The notes: generated from the sequence alone by a model not told the origin. A DNA stretch of 34,872 bases from Microcaldota archaeon (GCA_021806095.1 JAJZYD010000007.1:1-34872), one strand, 5' to 3'; positions 1 to 10,515 are shown, numbered from the stretch's first letter. Translations and numbers: made by a program.

Positions 1-1
1 C

Positions 2-733
2 ATAGATCATATTCCAATACATCATACAAATGAAATTGCACAATCGGAAGCGGCCACAGGCAAAAAGTTTGTCAATTATTGGTTTCATGTCGGATTCTTA
101 ACTGTTAATGGCAATAAAATGGCAAAATCATTAAAAAATATTTATACACTTGCAGATCTTGAAAAAAAAGGTTATCCTGTTTTGGCTTATAGATTCTTTA
201 TAATATCTGGTAATTATCGTGAAGAGATGAACTTCACTTTTGAAGCACTTAACAATGCAAAAAATACTTTAGAGAATATATATCTTTTTATAAATAAACT
301 TTCAACATTTAATAATTTTAATACAAATAATGATTCAAAAGAATTTTTAGAAAATGTAAAAAAATTAAAAAATGAATTTTTTGATTATGTAAATAACAAT
401 CTTGACATGCCAAATGCACTTTCTGCAATGTTTAAGCTTATTAAAGAAGTTAACACTAGAAAGGCAGAAGGCAAGCTCAATACTAATGAGGCAAAGCATA
501 TATTGGAAATAATGCTTGAATTTGATAAAATTATTGGAATTAAGATGGATAATTATATTATAAAAGAAGAATTAAGTGAAGAAGTAAGCAAACTTATTAA
601 AGAACGTGATGAAGCAAGAGCCAAAAAAGATTTCAAACGTGCTGATGAAATAAGAAGCATCCTTAATACAAAGTATAATATAATTATTGAAGATACAAAA
701 GAAGGTACAATATGGCATAAAAAATTTAATTAG
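2..733 (+). CDS. cysS: Cysteinyl-tRNA synthetase, C-terminal part (5' end outside window)
   Basis: Frame is open to the window edge and reads ..IDHIPIHHTNEIAQSEAATGKKFVNYWFHVGFLTVNGNKMAKSLKN.., which contains the HHxNE and KMAKS class I CysRS motifs. The ORF-track start at 119 is an internal Met. Confidence 0.93.
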   Translation: MDHIPIHHTNEIAQSEAATGKKFVNYWFHVGFLTVNGNKMAKSLKNIYTLADLEKKGYPVLAYRFFIISGNYREEMNFTFEALNNAKNTLENIYLFINKLSTFNNFNTNNDSKEFLENVKKLKNEFFDYVNNNLDMPNALSAMFKLIKEVNTRKAEGKLNTNEAKHILEIMLEFDKIIGIKMDNYIIKEELSEEVSKLIKERDEARAKKDFKRADEIRSILNTKYNIIIEDTKEGTIWHKKFN

Positions 734-737
734 TAAT

Positions 738-911
738 TTATTTTTCTTTTCTTGATTCTTGTGCTTCGATTGATTGACGTGCAATTGCAAAATTGCAACT
801 GTTATGTGTGGAGCACCATTTTTGGCACTCTTCGGCAAGTTTTTTGTCAGTATAATTAAGTTTGCATATTTCGCAAAAATAGGTTTTTTTATCCGCATTA
901 TACCCAACCAT
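738..911 (-). CDS. Small Cys-rich protein, 57 aa (CxxC..CxxxWCxxxNSCN), probable zinc binder
   Basis: Manual translation: MVGYNADKKTYFCEICKLNYTDKKLAEECQKWCSTHNSCNFAIARQSIEAQESRKEK*. Below the ORF-track cutoff; patterned Cys/His. Confidence 0.75.
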   Translation of the reverse strand: MVGYNADKKTYFCEICKLNYTDKKLAEECQKWCSTHNSCNFAIARQSIEAQESRKEK

Positions 912-1168
912 TGTATCACTTTATTTTAAATTTATTTTTAAACAAATTTGAAATATATATATATAAAATATATAAGTATATGTTTAAAAGGTTTTGTATA
1001 TTGTATTAATTAGAATTTTTACCTCTTTCATATTTGAATTTGTTTATTATTTAATATAACTAAGAAATTTTTGATAGACAAACAATGCAAATTCTATTCT
1101 TAAATATAGAGCAATTTATTGATTATTGCCAAAAAATGCAAAATATTATAAATATGAGGTTATATATA

Positions 1169-1266
1169 AGCCCGGAGAGGGGATTGAACCCTCGACCTCC
1201 TGTTTTCCTGTTCAAAACTTTTAATGATTTTACAAGACAGGCGCTCTGCCACTGAGCTACCCGGGC
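1169..1266 (-). tRNA. tRNA-Thr (UGU) with an intron of about 26 nt after position 37
   Basis: GCCCGGG/TCCGGGC acceptor, GCTC/GAGC D stem, CCTGT/ACAGG anticodon stem with loop CTTGTAA, GAGGG-TTCAATC-CCCTC T arm. Extra sequence lies between anticodon loop and 3' stem; discriminator U. Confidence 0.9.
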
Positions 1267-1490
1267 AAATACTATTTATTTTATTTTTTGTTTTTGTTTA
1301 TAATCTTTATTTATTATTTAAATATTTATGTTTAACAAATATATGCTTTATATTTTAATTATTGATATTTTAATTCATTAATATTACCAGATATTAATGT
1401 ACAATATATATAAATTTTATATTTATTTTATATAGTATATTTATAAATTTTCTGTTTCTTTTTTTTATTTTTTTTATTATTATAATTTAA

Positions 1491-3110
1491 TTATTCTTTT
1501 ATAAAAATTTCTAAATAATTAATTAGAGGGTTTATTATTAATTTCAGCATTTTTGAGATTTTACCCACTTTGTTAAAGAAATTCAAATTTGATCTTGTAA
1601 CACTTTTTGTCAATGCAAGTAATGGTGGATATATAATTATCGCTATAATAAGATTTGTTAAAATTGTAATCTTTGAATAGTTAAATAAGCTTGAAGCTGC
1701 TATTAATATTGCAAATACTATAATTGATGTGATAATCAATCTTATTAATTTATTCTGTTTATGAACAATATTCAATTCCTTTTTCAGTACATAAATATAC
1801 ATAATAATAAATATTAAAGGTGCTATAATAAAAAGAGAGTAAAGCGCTCCAACCACCCCATATAAAGGTACAAATAATATAAGCATTGCAAACTGTATTA
1901 GTGTATAAATAAGCTGGTATTTCATAAAGCTTTTTACACGATCATAGCTTAATAACAGATTACCAGCATATACTCCTATAATACTCATTAATATACCTAT
2001 TATCATTATTGTAGCATAGAAAGGTACTTCAGTATATGCTTTTGATATTAAAGTAAAAACGATTGGATTTATCGCAGAAATTATATAGACAGAAATAGGA
2101 AGTAGAATTAAAAATGTATAATAAATACTTCCATTATATGTTCTGTTCATATTTTTATAATTTTGGATTTTTTTATCAATTGCAAATTTTGCATATGCTG
2201 ATAACAAGATAAAAGAGAGCGATTGTACTAATATTTCTATGAATCTTGAAAGCCTATATGCTGCACTGTAGTTTCCAAGAAGTGCTGGCGCAATAAAAAA
2301 ACCCAATATTAAAATAGAAAAATTCTGAATACCAAGCAATGCAATATTTGATGTAAAAACAGGCATTGAAAATTTTGTTAGTTTTGAAATTTCCTGCTTT
2401 ACTGGTTTTACTATTTTTAGTTTTATCTTGAAAAAGAAGTAAAATAAGTATATTAATGAACCTGTTATTAAGCTTATTACAAATCCTATTAATGCACCAA
2501 AAATTCCATATCCCAAAAGTATCAAACTAACAACAGTTATCAATTGTACTGATGAATATGTAATATGTCCAATTACTGCTTCTTTAATTTTTCCAAGAGA
2601 TGTCAAAGCTGCTTTTGATAGATTAAAAAGAACAGTAAAGAATTGTATAATTGATGCAATTATAAGAAAAATAGCAATATTTTGGTTGTTGTATACGTAT
2701 CTTGCTATAGGCTCTGAGATTATGATTCCAACAATCATAAGAATAAATGATAGTAGAAGTGCCACAAAATAGCCATTGCTTAATAGTCTATTTATTTTTT
2801 TTGTATCTCCTTCTATTTGTGGTATAAACTTTCTAAATGCTGTACCTATTCCAAAATTACCGGCAGTTCCAATAAATGCAGCAAATGCAACTGCAATACT
2901 ATAAATTCCAAAATCTGTTGGTTGTAAGTATCGTGTTAATATTATCAATAAAATTAATGTTATGATGCTTGAAGTAATTTCACCCAATGAGTATAATATA
3001 CCTCTTTTGGCAGTAGTTGCATGCATGTCTATTAATTCATCATCTTTTATATTACCTTCTATATTTATACTTGAATTAACTCCTATATTATTTTTGTTTT
3101 TGTTCTGCAT
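1491..3110 (-). CDS. Polysaccharide/oligosaccharide flippase-like membrane protein (Wzx/MATE-like)
   Basis: 539 aa with many TM segments; N-terminal pattern RGILYSLGEITSSIITLILLIILTRYLQPTDFGIYSIAVAFAAFIGTAGNFGIGTAFRKFIP is typical of Wzx-type proteins. Confidence 0.85.
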   Translation of the reverse strand: MQNKNKNNIGVNSSINIEGNIKDDELIDMHATTAKRGILYSLGEITSSIITLILLIILTRYLQPTDFGIYSIAVAFAAFIGTAGNFGIGTAFRKFIPQIEGDTKKINRLLSNGYFVALLLSFILMIVGIIISEPIARYVYNNQNIAIFLIIASIIQFFTVLFNLSKAALTSLGKIKEAVIGHITYSSVQLITVVSLILLGYGIFGALIGFVISLITGSLIYLFYFFFKIKLKIVKPVKQEISKLTKFSMPVFTSNIALLGIQNFSILILGFFIAPALLGNYSAAYRLSRFIEILVQSLSFILLSAYAKFAIDKKIQNYKNMNRTYNGSIYYTFLILLPISVYIISAINPIVFTLISKAYTEVPFYATIMIIGILMSIIGVYAGNLLLSYDRVKSFMKYQLIYTLIQFAMLILFVPLYGVVGALYSLFIIAPLIFIIMYIYVLKKELNIVHKQNKLIRLIITSIIVFAILIAASSLFNYSKITILTNLIIAIIIYPPLLALTKSVTRSNLNFFNKVGKISKMLKLIINPLINYLEIFIKE

Positions 3111-3157
3111 TTTTGCTTCACTGTCATTTTTATTTTAGACTATTTATAGTTATTTTA

Positions 3158-4276
3158 TTATGCCCTTATTATATAATCATCTAATTTATCTTTTATTTCC
3201 TTTTTCTTTTTATTATGTTCATCTAAGAATCTATTGATTTTTTCAGCAAGATCCTTTTTATGCTCTCCTGCTAATATTGTTCCTGTTCTCTCAGCTTCAA
3301 AAATCGCTTCTAGCTTCTTATCATCCGGCTCAAACAGGTATTTATAATACTGGCATATCATGCATTTTTCAGGATCTCCCCCATATTTCTTTTGCAGTTC
3401 GGCCGTTGCCTGCTGCCCTGTTACTGCTTTATTAACTTTTTTTATTACCTCTTCATGTGTATCAGTTAAATATATGGCATTATTTGGATTGCTGGATGAC
3501 ATCTTTGTTGAGCCATCTAAGCCTGGCAGGAACTTTCCATGCAAAATTGCAGGCTTATAATAGCCTAGCTTGCCTATAACATCTCGTGCAACCCTAAAAT
3601 GAACATCTTGATCTACTGCTAACGGAATTAAACAGGGAACATTGTGTCCAACTTCAATAGACTTTAAAAATGCCGGAACTGCCTGCATACTTGTATAAAA
3701 AATAAGACCAATATTTGTTTCATTTTTCATTCCAAATGCATCTTTTACAGTTGAAAATGTTATATGCTTTGCAACCCTGCAAGCTTGCTTATATAGAACA
3801 GAGGCATATTCTGTATCAAGAAATATTTTGGTTTTTTTTGGATTGAATCCCAAAGCAAGTATATCTAATATATTGTCATAGCATAATTCTCTTTGTTTAT
3901 TGATATCTCTAATATTTTCTTTAGACAGAAATTTTTCTTCATCTGGTATTTGTATATAGATTTCAACATCAAATTTTTCTTGCAGCCATTTTGTTAACAA
4001 GAATGGTATTAAATGCCCTAATGTCATATTTCCAGATGGTGCTCTTCCTGTATATAAATAAAAAGGGTTTCCTTTTTCATACTCGTCTAAAATCCAATTT
4101 AATTCTCTATGACCAAAGAATATGTTGCGTCTGAACATATAATGTAATTCATGTGCCTGAATTTTTATTCTTTCTAGCAAATCTTCATTGATCTGTTTTA
4201 TACCAAACTGCCTTTCTAAAATTGTATAATCTATTTTACCATTAACTTCCCAAGGGGTCATTTTAAATTCAGCCAT
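3158..4276 (-). CDS. trpS: Tryptophanyl-tRNA synthetase (archaeal/eukaryotic type)
   Basis: MTPWEV N-terminus, FYLYTGRAPSGNMTLGHLIPFLLTKWLQ and KMSSSNPNNAIYLTD motifs. Confidence 0.95.
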   Translation of the reverse strand: MAEFKMTPWEVNGKIDYTILERQFGIKQINEDLLERIKIQAHELHYMFRRNIFFGHRELNWILDEYEKGNPFYLYTGRAPSGNMTLGHLIPFLLTKWLQEKFDVEIYIQIPDEEKFLSKENIRDINKQRELCYDNILDILALGFNPKKTKIFLDTEYASVLYKQACRVAKHITFSTVKDAFGMKNETNIGLIFYTSMQAVPAFLKSIEVGHNVPCLIPLAVDQDVHFRVARDVIGKLGYYKPAILHGKFLPGLDGSTKMSSSNPNNAIYLTDTHEEVIKKVNKAVTGQQATAELQKKYGGDPEKCMICQYYKYLFEPDDKKLEAIFEAERTGTILAGEHKKDLAEKINRFLDEHNKKKKEIKDKLDDYIIRA

Positions 4277-4533
4277 TAACTCACTTTAAATTAGAATATA
4301 TTTAATAATATATTTATTAAATAAACCACCTTTAGATATAATACAATTTTATTATATAGGTTTTTATAATTTGTGCTGTATATTTTATTGTATAGAATAT
4401 GGTAACCTTTATAAATCTTGCTTAATAAACTTTAATAAAATAAAGTTTGATTAAAAAAACTAATTAAATATTTATTTATAATGTGTATTATATTAGAGTA
4501 TTATAAGAGCAGCTAATTTTGAGGTGTTTATTA

Positions 4534-4686
4534 ATGGGAAAATTTCCAATAGCAGATGCAGAAATTGCAAAAATATGGATTTGTAAAAGATGTAAAGCAA
4601 GAAATAAAGCTGGAGCAACTAAATGCAGAAAATGTGGTTATCACTTTTTGAGACCAAAGAACAAAGAAACCAAATCTAAAAAATAA
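4534..4686 (+). CDS. rpl40e: 50S ribosomal protein L40e (50 aa)
   Basis: Manual translation [50 protein letters not shown]; two CxxC pairs; Shine-Dalgarno GAGGTG at 4521-4526. Too short for the ORF track. Confidence 0.92.
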   Translation: MGKFPIADAEIAKIWICKRCKARNKAGATKCRKCGYHFLRPKNKETKSKK

Positions 4687-4742
4687 TGATTTTATAAAAT
4701 AAAATGCAAATTAAGTGTTTGTAAATATAAAAAGGTGAAAGA

Positions 4743-4955
4743 ATGGTTGAATTAAATTCAATGGAACAATTGGTTATAAATGCAATGAAGGAGCTTGGCG
4801 CAACAAAAGATACATCAATCAAAACAGCTGATGATATTATGAAAAAGTGTAATAGACCAAAAGGAATGATAAATAATACGCTTACTTCGCTTGTGCAGAA
4901 AGGAATAATAAAAAGGGTTGTTAGAGAAAAGGCATCTGGTTATTATATAATTTAA
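4743..4955 (+). CDS. Small winged-helix DNA-binding protein
   Basis: 70 aa, wHTH pattern (IKTADDIMKKCNRPKGMINNTLTSLVQKGIIKRVVREKASGYYII); SD AAGGTGA upstream. Confidence 0.65.
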   Translation: MVELNSMEQLVINAMKELGATKDTSIKTADDIMKKCNRPKGMINNTLTSLVQKGIIKRVVREKASGYYII

Positions 4956-5008
4956 AGTGTATAATTAATAAATTATATATCATATTTAATTATTAATAGG
5001 TAGATATA

Positions 5009-5476
5009 ATGGATGAACCCGAAGAACATGTTCAATTTTTTGCAAAATACAAGGATTGGATATCAATAAAAAAATTGGGAATTTATAATGATACTAAACC
5101 TGAAGAAATTGCTTTTTTTCTTTCTACTATAAAATATACATTAGATAACAAAATTTACAAATTGCTTGGAATAAAAGTTGATGTATTAGATAATTTTGCG
5201 GATTCTGCAATTCCCGATGGAAGAAAGAGTGCAGCACTTCTTACAACCGCAATAGAAAAATTCTTGAGTCCAGATGCAAAAGTTGCGATTGAAAATGCAC
5301 ATAATGATAAAACATTAAAGCCAGTAGCTGAAGTATACTTATTAAATAAACTTATAACAAATGCGGGCTATGAAACAAGTACAAGTGCAATGATATTATC
5401 AAAAATATTTCCTTATTTAAAACTTCCAAAAGAAATATCAATGGCAATGAAGAGAAAGCGGAAGAAAACAGAATAA
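5009..5476 (+). CDS. Conserved archaeal hypothetical protein (possibly DUF2666-like)
   Basis: 155 aa, co-directional with L40e and the wHTH gene; FFAKYKDWISIKKLGI N-terminus resembles my memory of DUF2666 members. Not verified. Confidence 0.5.
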   Translation: MDEPEEHVQFFAKYKDWISIKKLGIYNDTKPEEIAFFLSTIKYTLDNKIYKLLGIKVDVLDNFADSAIPDGRKSAALLTTAIEKFLSPDAKVAIENAHNDKTLKPVAEVYLLNKLITNAGYETSTSAMILSKIFPYLKLPKEISMAMKRKRKKTE

Positions 5477-5633
5477 AGGATTTTGAAACTTGAATTTTAG
5501 ATAAAATACTATTAATTAATTATTTTTTTTTGTTTTATTTTTAATACTTTATATTGTAAGGAAATATGTTTCATCTTTTATCTTAATAAAAGAAGAGATT
5601 CAAAAATAAAAAAGATAAAAAAGAAAGAAAAAA

Positions 5634-5939
5634 TTAACTTATGCCTATTTCTATTTGAACAGTATCAGGTACTGGGATTCTCATTACTTGCCTTAAAGCT
5701 TGCTCATTTCCATCAATTATAAGAAAGCGTTTATGAAATCTCATTTGCCATTTCTCAAAAGTGTGACTGCCATCTGCTGCTGGCGTCTTCCTTGTTGTTT
5801 GTGTTATTCTTCTTGTAGGCATTGGTATAGGCCCTTTGCATTTGACATTCAAAGATGATGCTATAGATTTTATTTGACTTGCTATAGCATCAGCATCTTT
5901 TGCATTTGTGCTTATAAGTTTTATTCTAGCTAATGTCAT
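5634..5939 (-). CDS. rps10: 30S ribosomal protein S10
   Basis: MTLARIKLISTNAKDADAIASQIK..GPIPMPTRRITQTTRKTPAADGSHTFEKWQMRFHKRFLIIDG is diagnostic. Confidence 0.97.
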   Translation of the reverse strand: MTLARIKLISTNAKDADAIASQIKSIASSLNVKCKGPIPMPTRRITQTTRKTPAADGSHTFEKWQMRFHKRFLIIDGNEQALRQVMRIPVPDTVQIEIGIS

Positions 5940-5954
5940 TTAATCCCTTTATTA

Positions 5955-7235
5955 TCACTGCCTTGGTGTAACATCTAAGACAACACCTGCACCTATTGTT
6001 TCTCCCATATCTCTTATTGCAAATCTTCCAAGCTGTGGAAATTCACTATACTTTTCTATTACAACTGCTTTTGTTGGCTTCAACTTTACAATTGCTATGT
6101 CTCCAGTCTTTAATGTTTGTGGATTCTTTTCTGCTACTTGCCCTGTTTTTGGATCCCTCTTTTCAAGGAAGTCTACAAATGTACAAGCAACTTGTGCTGT
6201 ATGAATATGAAATACTGGTGTATACCCTCTTGCTATTACATTTGGATGCTTTAATATAACAACCTGTGCTGTGAATTCAGTTGCAACTGTTGGTGGATTA
6301 TTTGATAAACCAATAACATCGCCTCTTTTAACATCTTTCTTTTCTAATGCTTTTGCAGCAAATCCTATATTATCGCCAGGTTCTGCCTTTTGCAATGCTT
6401 GGTGATGCATTTCAATACTCTTAACTTCTGTTTTTACACCACTTGGCATAATAATTATTTGATCTCCAGGTTTCAAAACTCCAGTTTCAATTCTTCCCAC
6501 TGGTATTGTTCCAAATCCTTGCACAGTATCTACATCTTGAATAGGCATCCTCAATGGTTTATCTGTTGGCTTTGGTGGAACTTTTAATGAATCTAATGCT
6601 TCTAATAATGTTGGACCAGTATACCATGACATTTTATCCGACTTCTTTGCTACATTATCTCCAGTAAATGCTGAATATGGTATATATCCAATAATTGTTT
6701 CTGGTTTATAATTAAGACTCTTAAGAAGATCTCCAATAGTTTTCTTTGTTTCTTCGTATTTTGCTTGCGAAAATTCTACAGCATCCATTTTATTTACGCC
6801 AATTATTACCTGTTTTATTCCAAGAACATTTGCAAGTATTGCATGTTCCCTTGTTTGAGCTTGAACACCCTCTTTTGCACTGCATACTAATACTGCAGCA
6901 TCTGACTGGCTTGCACCGGTAATCATATTCTTTACAAAGTCCCTATGGCCTGGAGCATCAATTATTGTAAAATAATATTTTGCTGTTTGAAATTCTTTGT
7001 GTGCTATATCAATAGTAATACCCCTTTCTCTTTCTTCTTTCAGACTATCCATAACAAAAGCAAATTCGAATGTTGGCTTGTTGAATGTTTGAGCCATTTC
7101 CTTCATTCTTGCCATATCTCTATCTGAAATTGCTCCTGTTTCAAAAAGGAGTCTTCCAACTGTTGTTGACTTTCCGTGGTCAACGTGCCCTATAAATATT
7201 AAGTTCATATGCATTTTTTCTCCCATAGTATTCAC
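5955..7235 (-). CDS. tuf: Translation elongation factor 1-alpha
   Basis: [31 protein letters not shown] motifs; followed by S10 in the canonical order. Confidence 0.98.
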   Translation of the reverse strand: MNTMGEKMHMNLIFIGHVDHGKSTTVGRLLFETGAISDRDMARMKEMAQTFNKPTFEFAFVMDSLKEERERGITIDIAHKEFQTAKYYFTIIDAPGHRDFVKNMITGASQSDAAVLVCSAKEGVQAQTREHAILANVLGIKQVIIGVNKMDAVEFSQAKYEETKKTIGDLLKSLNYKPETIIGYIPYSAFTGDNVAKKSDKMSWYTGPTLLEALDSLKVPPKPTDKPLRMPIQDVDTVQGFGTIPVGRIETGVLKPGDQIIIMPSGVKTEVKSIEMHHQALQKAEPGDNIGFAAKALEKKDVKRGDVIGLSNNPPTVATEFTAQVVILKHPNVIARGYTPVFHIHTAQVACTFVDFLEKRDPKTGQVAEKNPQTLKTGDIAIVKLKPTKAVVIEKYSEFPQLGRFAIRDMGETIGAGVVLDVTPRQ

Positions 7236-7449
7236 CTTAAATATAATATTAACAATGAAATATAACTTTTATAAATAGCATTAGAATATGCTACTACTTT
7301 ATTTATACTTGTTATTTTTATTAGAGTAATGTTATTAAAGCTTTTGCTTTTACTCTTATTATAATATTTATATATAATTTAGGGGATAAATATAAATATT
7401 TTATCTTTCAGATTTTTTCTTTCATATTATTTTTTATATATATATATAT

Positions 7450-8187
7450 TTATAATTTTTTATATAAACAATAATTTTTTAAAGGACAACCATCACATAT
7501 CGGATTATTTTTTTTACAATAATTTTTTCCTAATGCAACAAATTGTGCATGTATATCTTTATAAAGATTTAAATTAGTATCTAACTCTTTTTCAAAATAT
7601 TGCCTCAGTAAATCATAATCAATGTTCTCATCTATATTATAAACTCTATACATAATACGTTTTGTATATGCATCAATTACAAAAATAGGTTTTTCAGCAG
7701 CATATAAAATAATTGAGTCTGCTGTTTCTCTCCCGATTCCATTAAAATTTAAAAGTATTTCTCTTAAAGTTTGTATATCTCTATTAAATAAATTATCCAA
7801 ACTTTTATAATTTTTTAAAATTGACCTACAGATATTTTTTATTTTCTTTGCTTTTTGTCTATAATAACCACTCGATTTTATAATATTTTCAAGTTTATTT
7901 AATTTTATTGATGATAATGCTTCTATTTTAAGAAGATTGTTGTCTTTGAGTAATTTAATAGATTTTTCAACATTCTTCCATGAGGTTTGTTGTGTTAATA
8001 TTGCACTTACAAAAATTTCAAATTTTGATTCTCCGGGCCACCAATATTGGAAGCCAAACTTCTTGAGCAATACAGTGTAAAACTCTTTAAGTTCAAGATT
8101 ATTTTTTGATTTTTTAATTTTGATTAAATCTTTAGTTCGCCACTTTCTAATTTTTTTATTACTAATTTTGGATCCTCGTTTTCGCAT
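7450..8187 (-). CDS. HhH-GPD DNA glycosylase of the endonuclease III superfamily (MagIII-like) with C-terminal Fe-S loop
   Basis: ILTQQTSW, HhH FNGIGRETADSII, catalytic VIDAYTKRI, CxxxxxxCxxCxxxxxC (CKKNNPICDGCPLKNYC). Annotated start overlaps the L11 gene, so the start is uncertain. Confidence 0.88.
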   Translation of the reverse strand: MRKRGSKISNKKIRKWRTKDLIKIKKSKNNLELKEFYTVLLKKFGFQYWWPGESKFEIFVSAILTQQTSWKNVEKSIKLLKDNNLLKIEALSSIKLNKLENIIKSSGYYRQKAKKIKNICRSILKNYKSLDNLFNRDIQTLREILLNFNGIGRETADSIILYAAEKPIFVIDAYTKRIMYRVYNIDENIDYDLLRQYFEKELDTNLNLYKDIHAQFVALGKNYCKKNNPICDGCPLKNYCLYKKL

Positions 8188-8591
8188 TTTACTCCCATAC
8201 TTTTACAGGTACCAAGCACTTGCTTAACTCTTGCAATCTCATTTTTTCCATAAAGCGATGCCTCTTTCGACTTAGCTATTTTTTTAATTTGTTCTAAAGT
8301 CAAGTTGCCTACTATTTCATCTTTAGTCTTTGCTCCAGATTGAATCCCAAGCTCCTTTAAAATAAGTGCACTTGTTGGTGGCATTCCAACTTCTATTCTA
8401 AATGCCTTTGTTACAGGATCAACAATAACTTTAACAGGTATTTTTATACCTTCAAATTGTTTAGTTTTATTGTTTATCTCGCTTATTATATTATTAATAT
8501 TGACACCTAAAGGTCCTAATGCGGGACCTAATGGCGGACCACCAGATGCTTTACCCCCTTCTACTAAACCAGATATTGTTACTTCTGACAT
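8124..8591 (-). CDS. rpl11: 50S ribosomal protein L11
   Basis: GGKASGGPPLGPALGPLGVNI..PVKVIVDP..FRIEVGMPPTSALILKELG. Confidence 0.97.
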   Translation of the reverse strand: MSEVTISGLVEGGKASGGPPLGPALGPLGVNINNIISEINNKTKQFEGIKIPVKVIVDPVTKAFRIEVGMPPTSALILKELGIQSGAKTKDEIVGNLTLEQIKKIAKSKEASLYGKNEIARVKQVLGTCKSMGVKCENEDPKLVIKKLESGELKI

Positions 8592-8645
8592 TTTTACACC
8601 TAATATTTTATTATACTTTTAATATGAAAATATAAAATTAATTTA

Positions 8646-9092
8646 TTAAGATTTTTCTACTTTTGATATAATTTTTGTTGTATTAATTTTTGCTGTTACA
8701 GGTATTGGTACAACAACATCCATAAGTTCAACAGTTATATCATTTTTAGAATCATCCACTTTTAATACCTTTGCTTTATATCCTCTAAAAGGCCCTGATG
8801 TAAATTCTACAATGTCTCCAACACCCACCTCTTGATTATAACTTTTAGATACTATCATTTTACTTAATTCTTCAGTGCTAAGTGGCTTGTTTAATACCCC
8901 TTTAATATTATTTGTTTTTGTTACAAACTGCCTGCATGCTACTTCATCTTCAGCTTCAACAATTATGTAACCTTTTAACCCGTCTACTACTAATATAGAG
9001 TATATTGGTAAATCTGACTTTGCCGCTTTATTCTGGAGTATATTTGAAATTATACTTTCTTGACCAATTGTTACTTTGACTACAAAAAACAC
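8646..9092 (-). CDS. spt5: Transcription elongation factor Spt5/NusG
   Basis: NGN domain plus KOW (VGVGDIVEFTSGPFRGYKAKVLKVD); immediately upstream of L11; GTG start. Confidence 0.93.
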   Translation of the reverse strand: MFFVVKVTIGQESIISNILQNKAAKSDLPIYSILVVDGLKGYIIVEAEDEVACRQFVTKTNNIKGVLNKPLSTEELSKMIVSKSYNQEVGVGDIVEFTSGPFRGYKAKVLKVDDSKNDITVELMDVVVPIPVTAKINTTKIISKVEKS

Positions 9093-9471
9093 AAAATCAC
9101 TTAATTTTATTTTAATTTATTTATTAATAATATATTTAATTGTATGCCAGCTCATCAAATACTTTCCAGTTTAAACATTATTAAGATATAATATTATACT
9201 TAAAAGGAGTTTCTATACTTTGTATGAATATTTTCTCTTTTAAATACATATATATTACATACATTAATGTTTTTATAATTTTTGATTTACTTTTTTCTTT
9301 ATCTTTTGTACTTCAATACTTTTAAATCATCTGACTTAATACAATTTAATTACTCTACATTATAAATAGTATCATATATATTTATATAATTTTATATAAT
9401 TTTAAGGTTAAAAAAAATAAACTACTCAAAAAAATATAAAATGTAATAGATTCCAATAACAAAGTGTTAAG

Positions 9472-10515
9472 ATGAAATATATTAAAATTAAATCCAAATA
9501 TGCAGAGAGAATAAAGAAAATATTGCTAAAACATAATATATTTAATAAAAATGCAAATGCTTTTCATAAAGAGGAATATGTTTATTTTCCAATTCTAAAT
9601 GTAGATAAGCAGTATATTAAAAAGATTATAAATATACCTTTCAGCACTGTATCTAAACAGAATTCAAACAGTATAATAAAAAAATTAACACTTCGTAATA
9701 TATTTAAAAATGATAAAGATGTAATAAAAAGCTATGATTTGTTGGGTAATATAGCAATAATCAATATAAGAAAAAATATCACAACAAAGATGTATTTGAA
9801 ATCTAAAGCAATACTTGCAGCAAAAGTACTAATGAAAATACATCCAAATATAAAAACAGTTATCTCAAAAGCTGGAGCAATTTCTGGAATTTATAGAATT
9901 AGAAACTTTTATTATGTTGCAGGTAAAAAAAATTATATTGCAGAGTATAGAGAAAATAATTGCATATTCAAATTTGATGTACGCAAGAGTTTTTTTTCAA
10001 GTAGACTTTCATATGAGCGTACAAGACTAATAAAACTTGTTAAAGATAATAGCAATGTTGTTGTGATGTTCGCAGGTGTCGGCCCATTTTCAATAGAAAT
10101 AGCAAAGGCCCACCCATCATCAAAAATTGTAAGCATAGAACTTAATAAAAATGCATATCTGGCAATGTGTGATAATATAAAATTAAATAAAGTAAAAAAT
10201 GTTAAGCCTGTGTTTGGAAATGTTAAAAAAATTGCAAAAAACTGCAAAAATTTTGCGGATTTTATTGTGATGCCATTGCCAAAATCAAGTATGAATTTCC
10301 TTGATGAAGCATATATTGTAGCAAAAAATAAAGCAATTGTAAGTATTTATGTATTTGGTCAGAAAGAACACATTTATAATGATACCATTAAAGAGATACA
10401 AAAACATGCTGAAAAGAACAAATACAAAACAAATATATTATTTAATAGAATTGTTAGGCCATATTCAAAGGATGAAGATGAAATTGTTATAGATTATGAA
10501 ATTATAAAGCAATAA
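9472..10515 (+). CDS. trm5: tRNA (guanine-N1)-methyltransferase, Trm5-like
   Basis: VVVMFAGVGPFSIEIAKAHPSSKIVSIELNKNAYLAMCDNIKLNKV followed by ADFIVMPLPKSSMNFLDEA. Confidence 0.85.
   Translation: MKYIKIKSKYAERIKKILLKHNIFNKNANAFHKEEYVYFPILNVDKQYIKKIINIPFSTVSKQNSNSIIKKLTLRNIFKNDKDVIKSYDLLGNIAIINIRKNITTKMYLKSKAILAAKVLMKIHPNIKTVISKAGAISGIYRIRNFYYVAGKKNYIAEYRENNCIFKFDVRKSFFSSRLSYERTRLIKLVKDNSNVVVMFAGVGPFSIEIAKAHPSSKIVSIELNKNAYLAMCDNIKLNKVKNVKPVFGNVKKIAKNCKNFADFIVMPLPKSSMNFLDEAYIVAKNKAIVSIYVFGQKEHIYNDTIKEIQKHAEKNKYKTNILFNRIVRPYSKDEDEIVIDYEIIKQ

Noticed and set aside
572-919. 115-aa minus-strand ORF in the track
   Set aside because: Overlaps cysS and is out of frame with the better-supported 57-aa Cys-rich ORF (738-911).
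5996-7127. Plus-strand ORFs at 5996, 6390 and 6945
   Set aside because: Antisense to EF-1alpha; no domain-like sequence.
7436-7450. TA dinucleotide run near the glycosylase stop
   Set aside because: Expected in such AT-rich DNA; no evidence of function.
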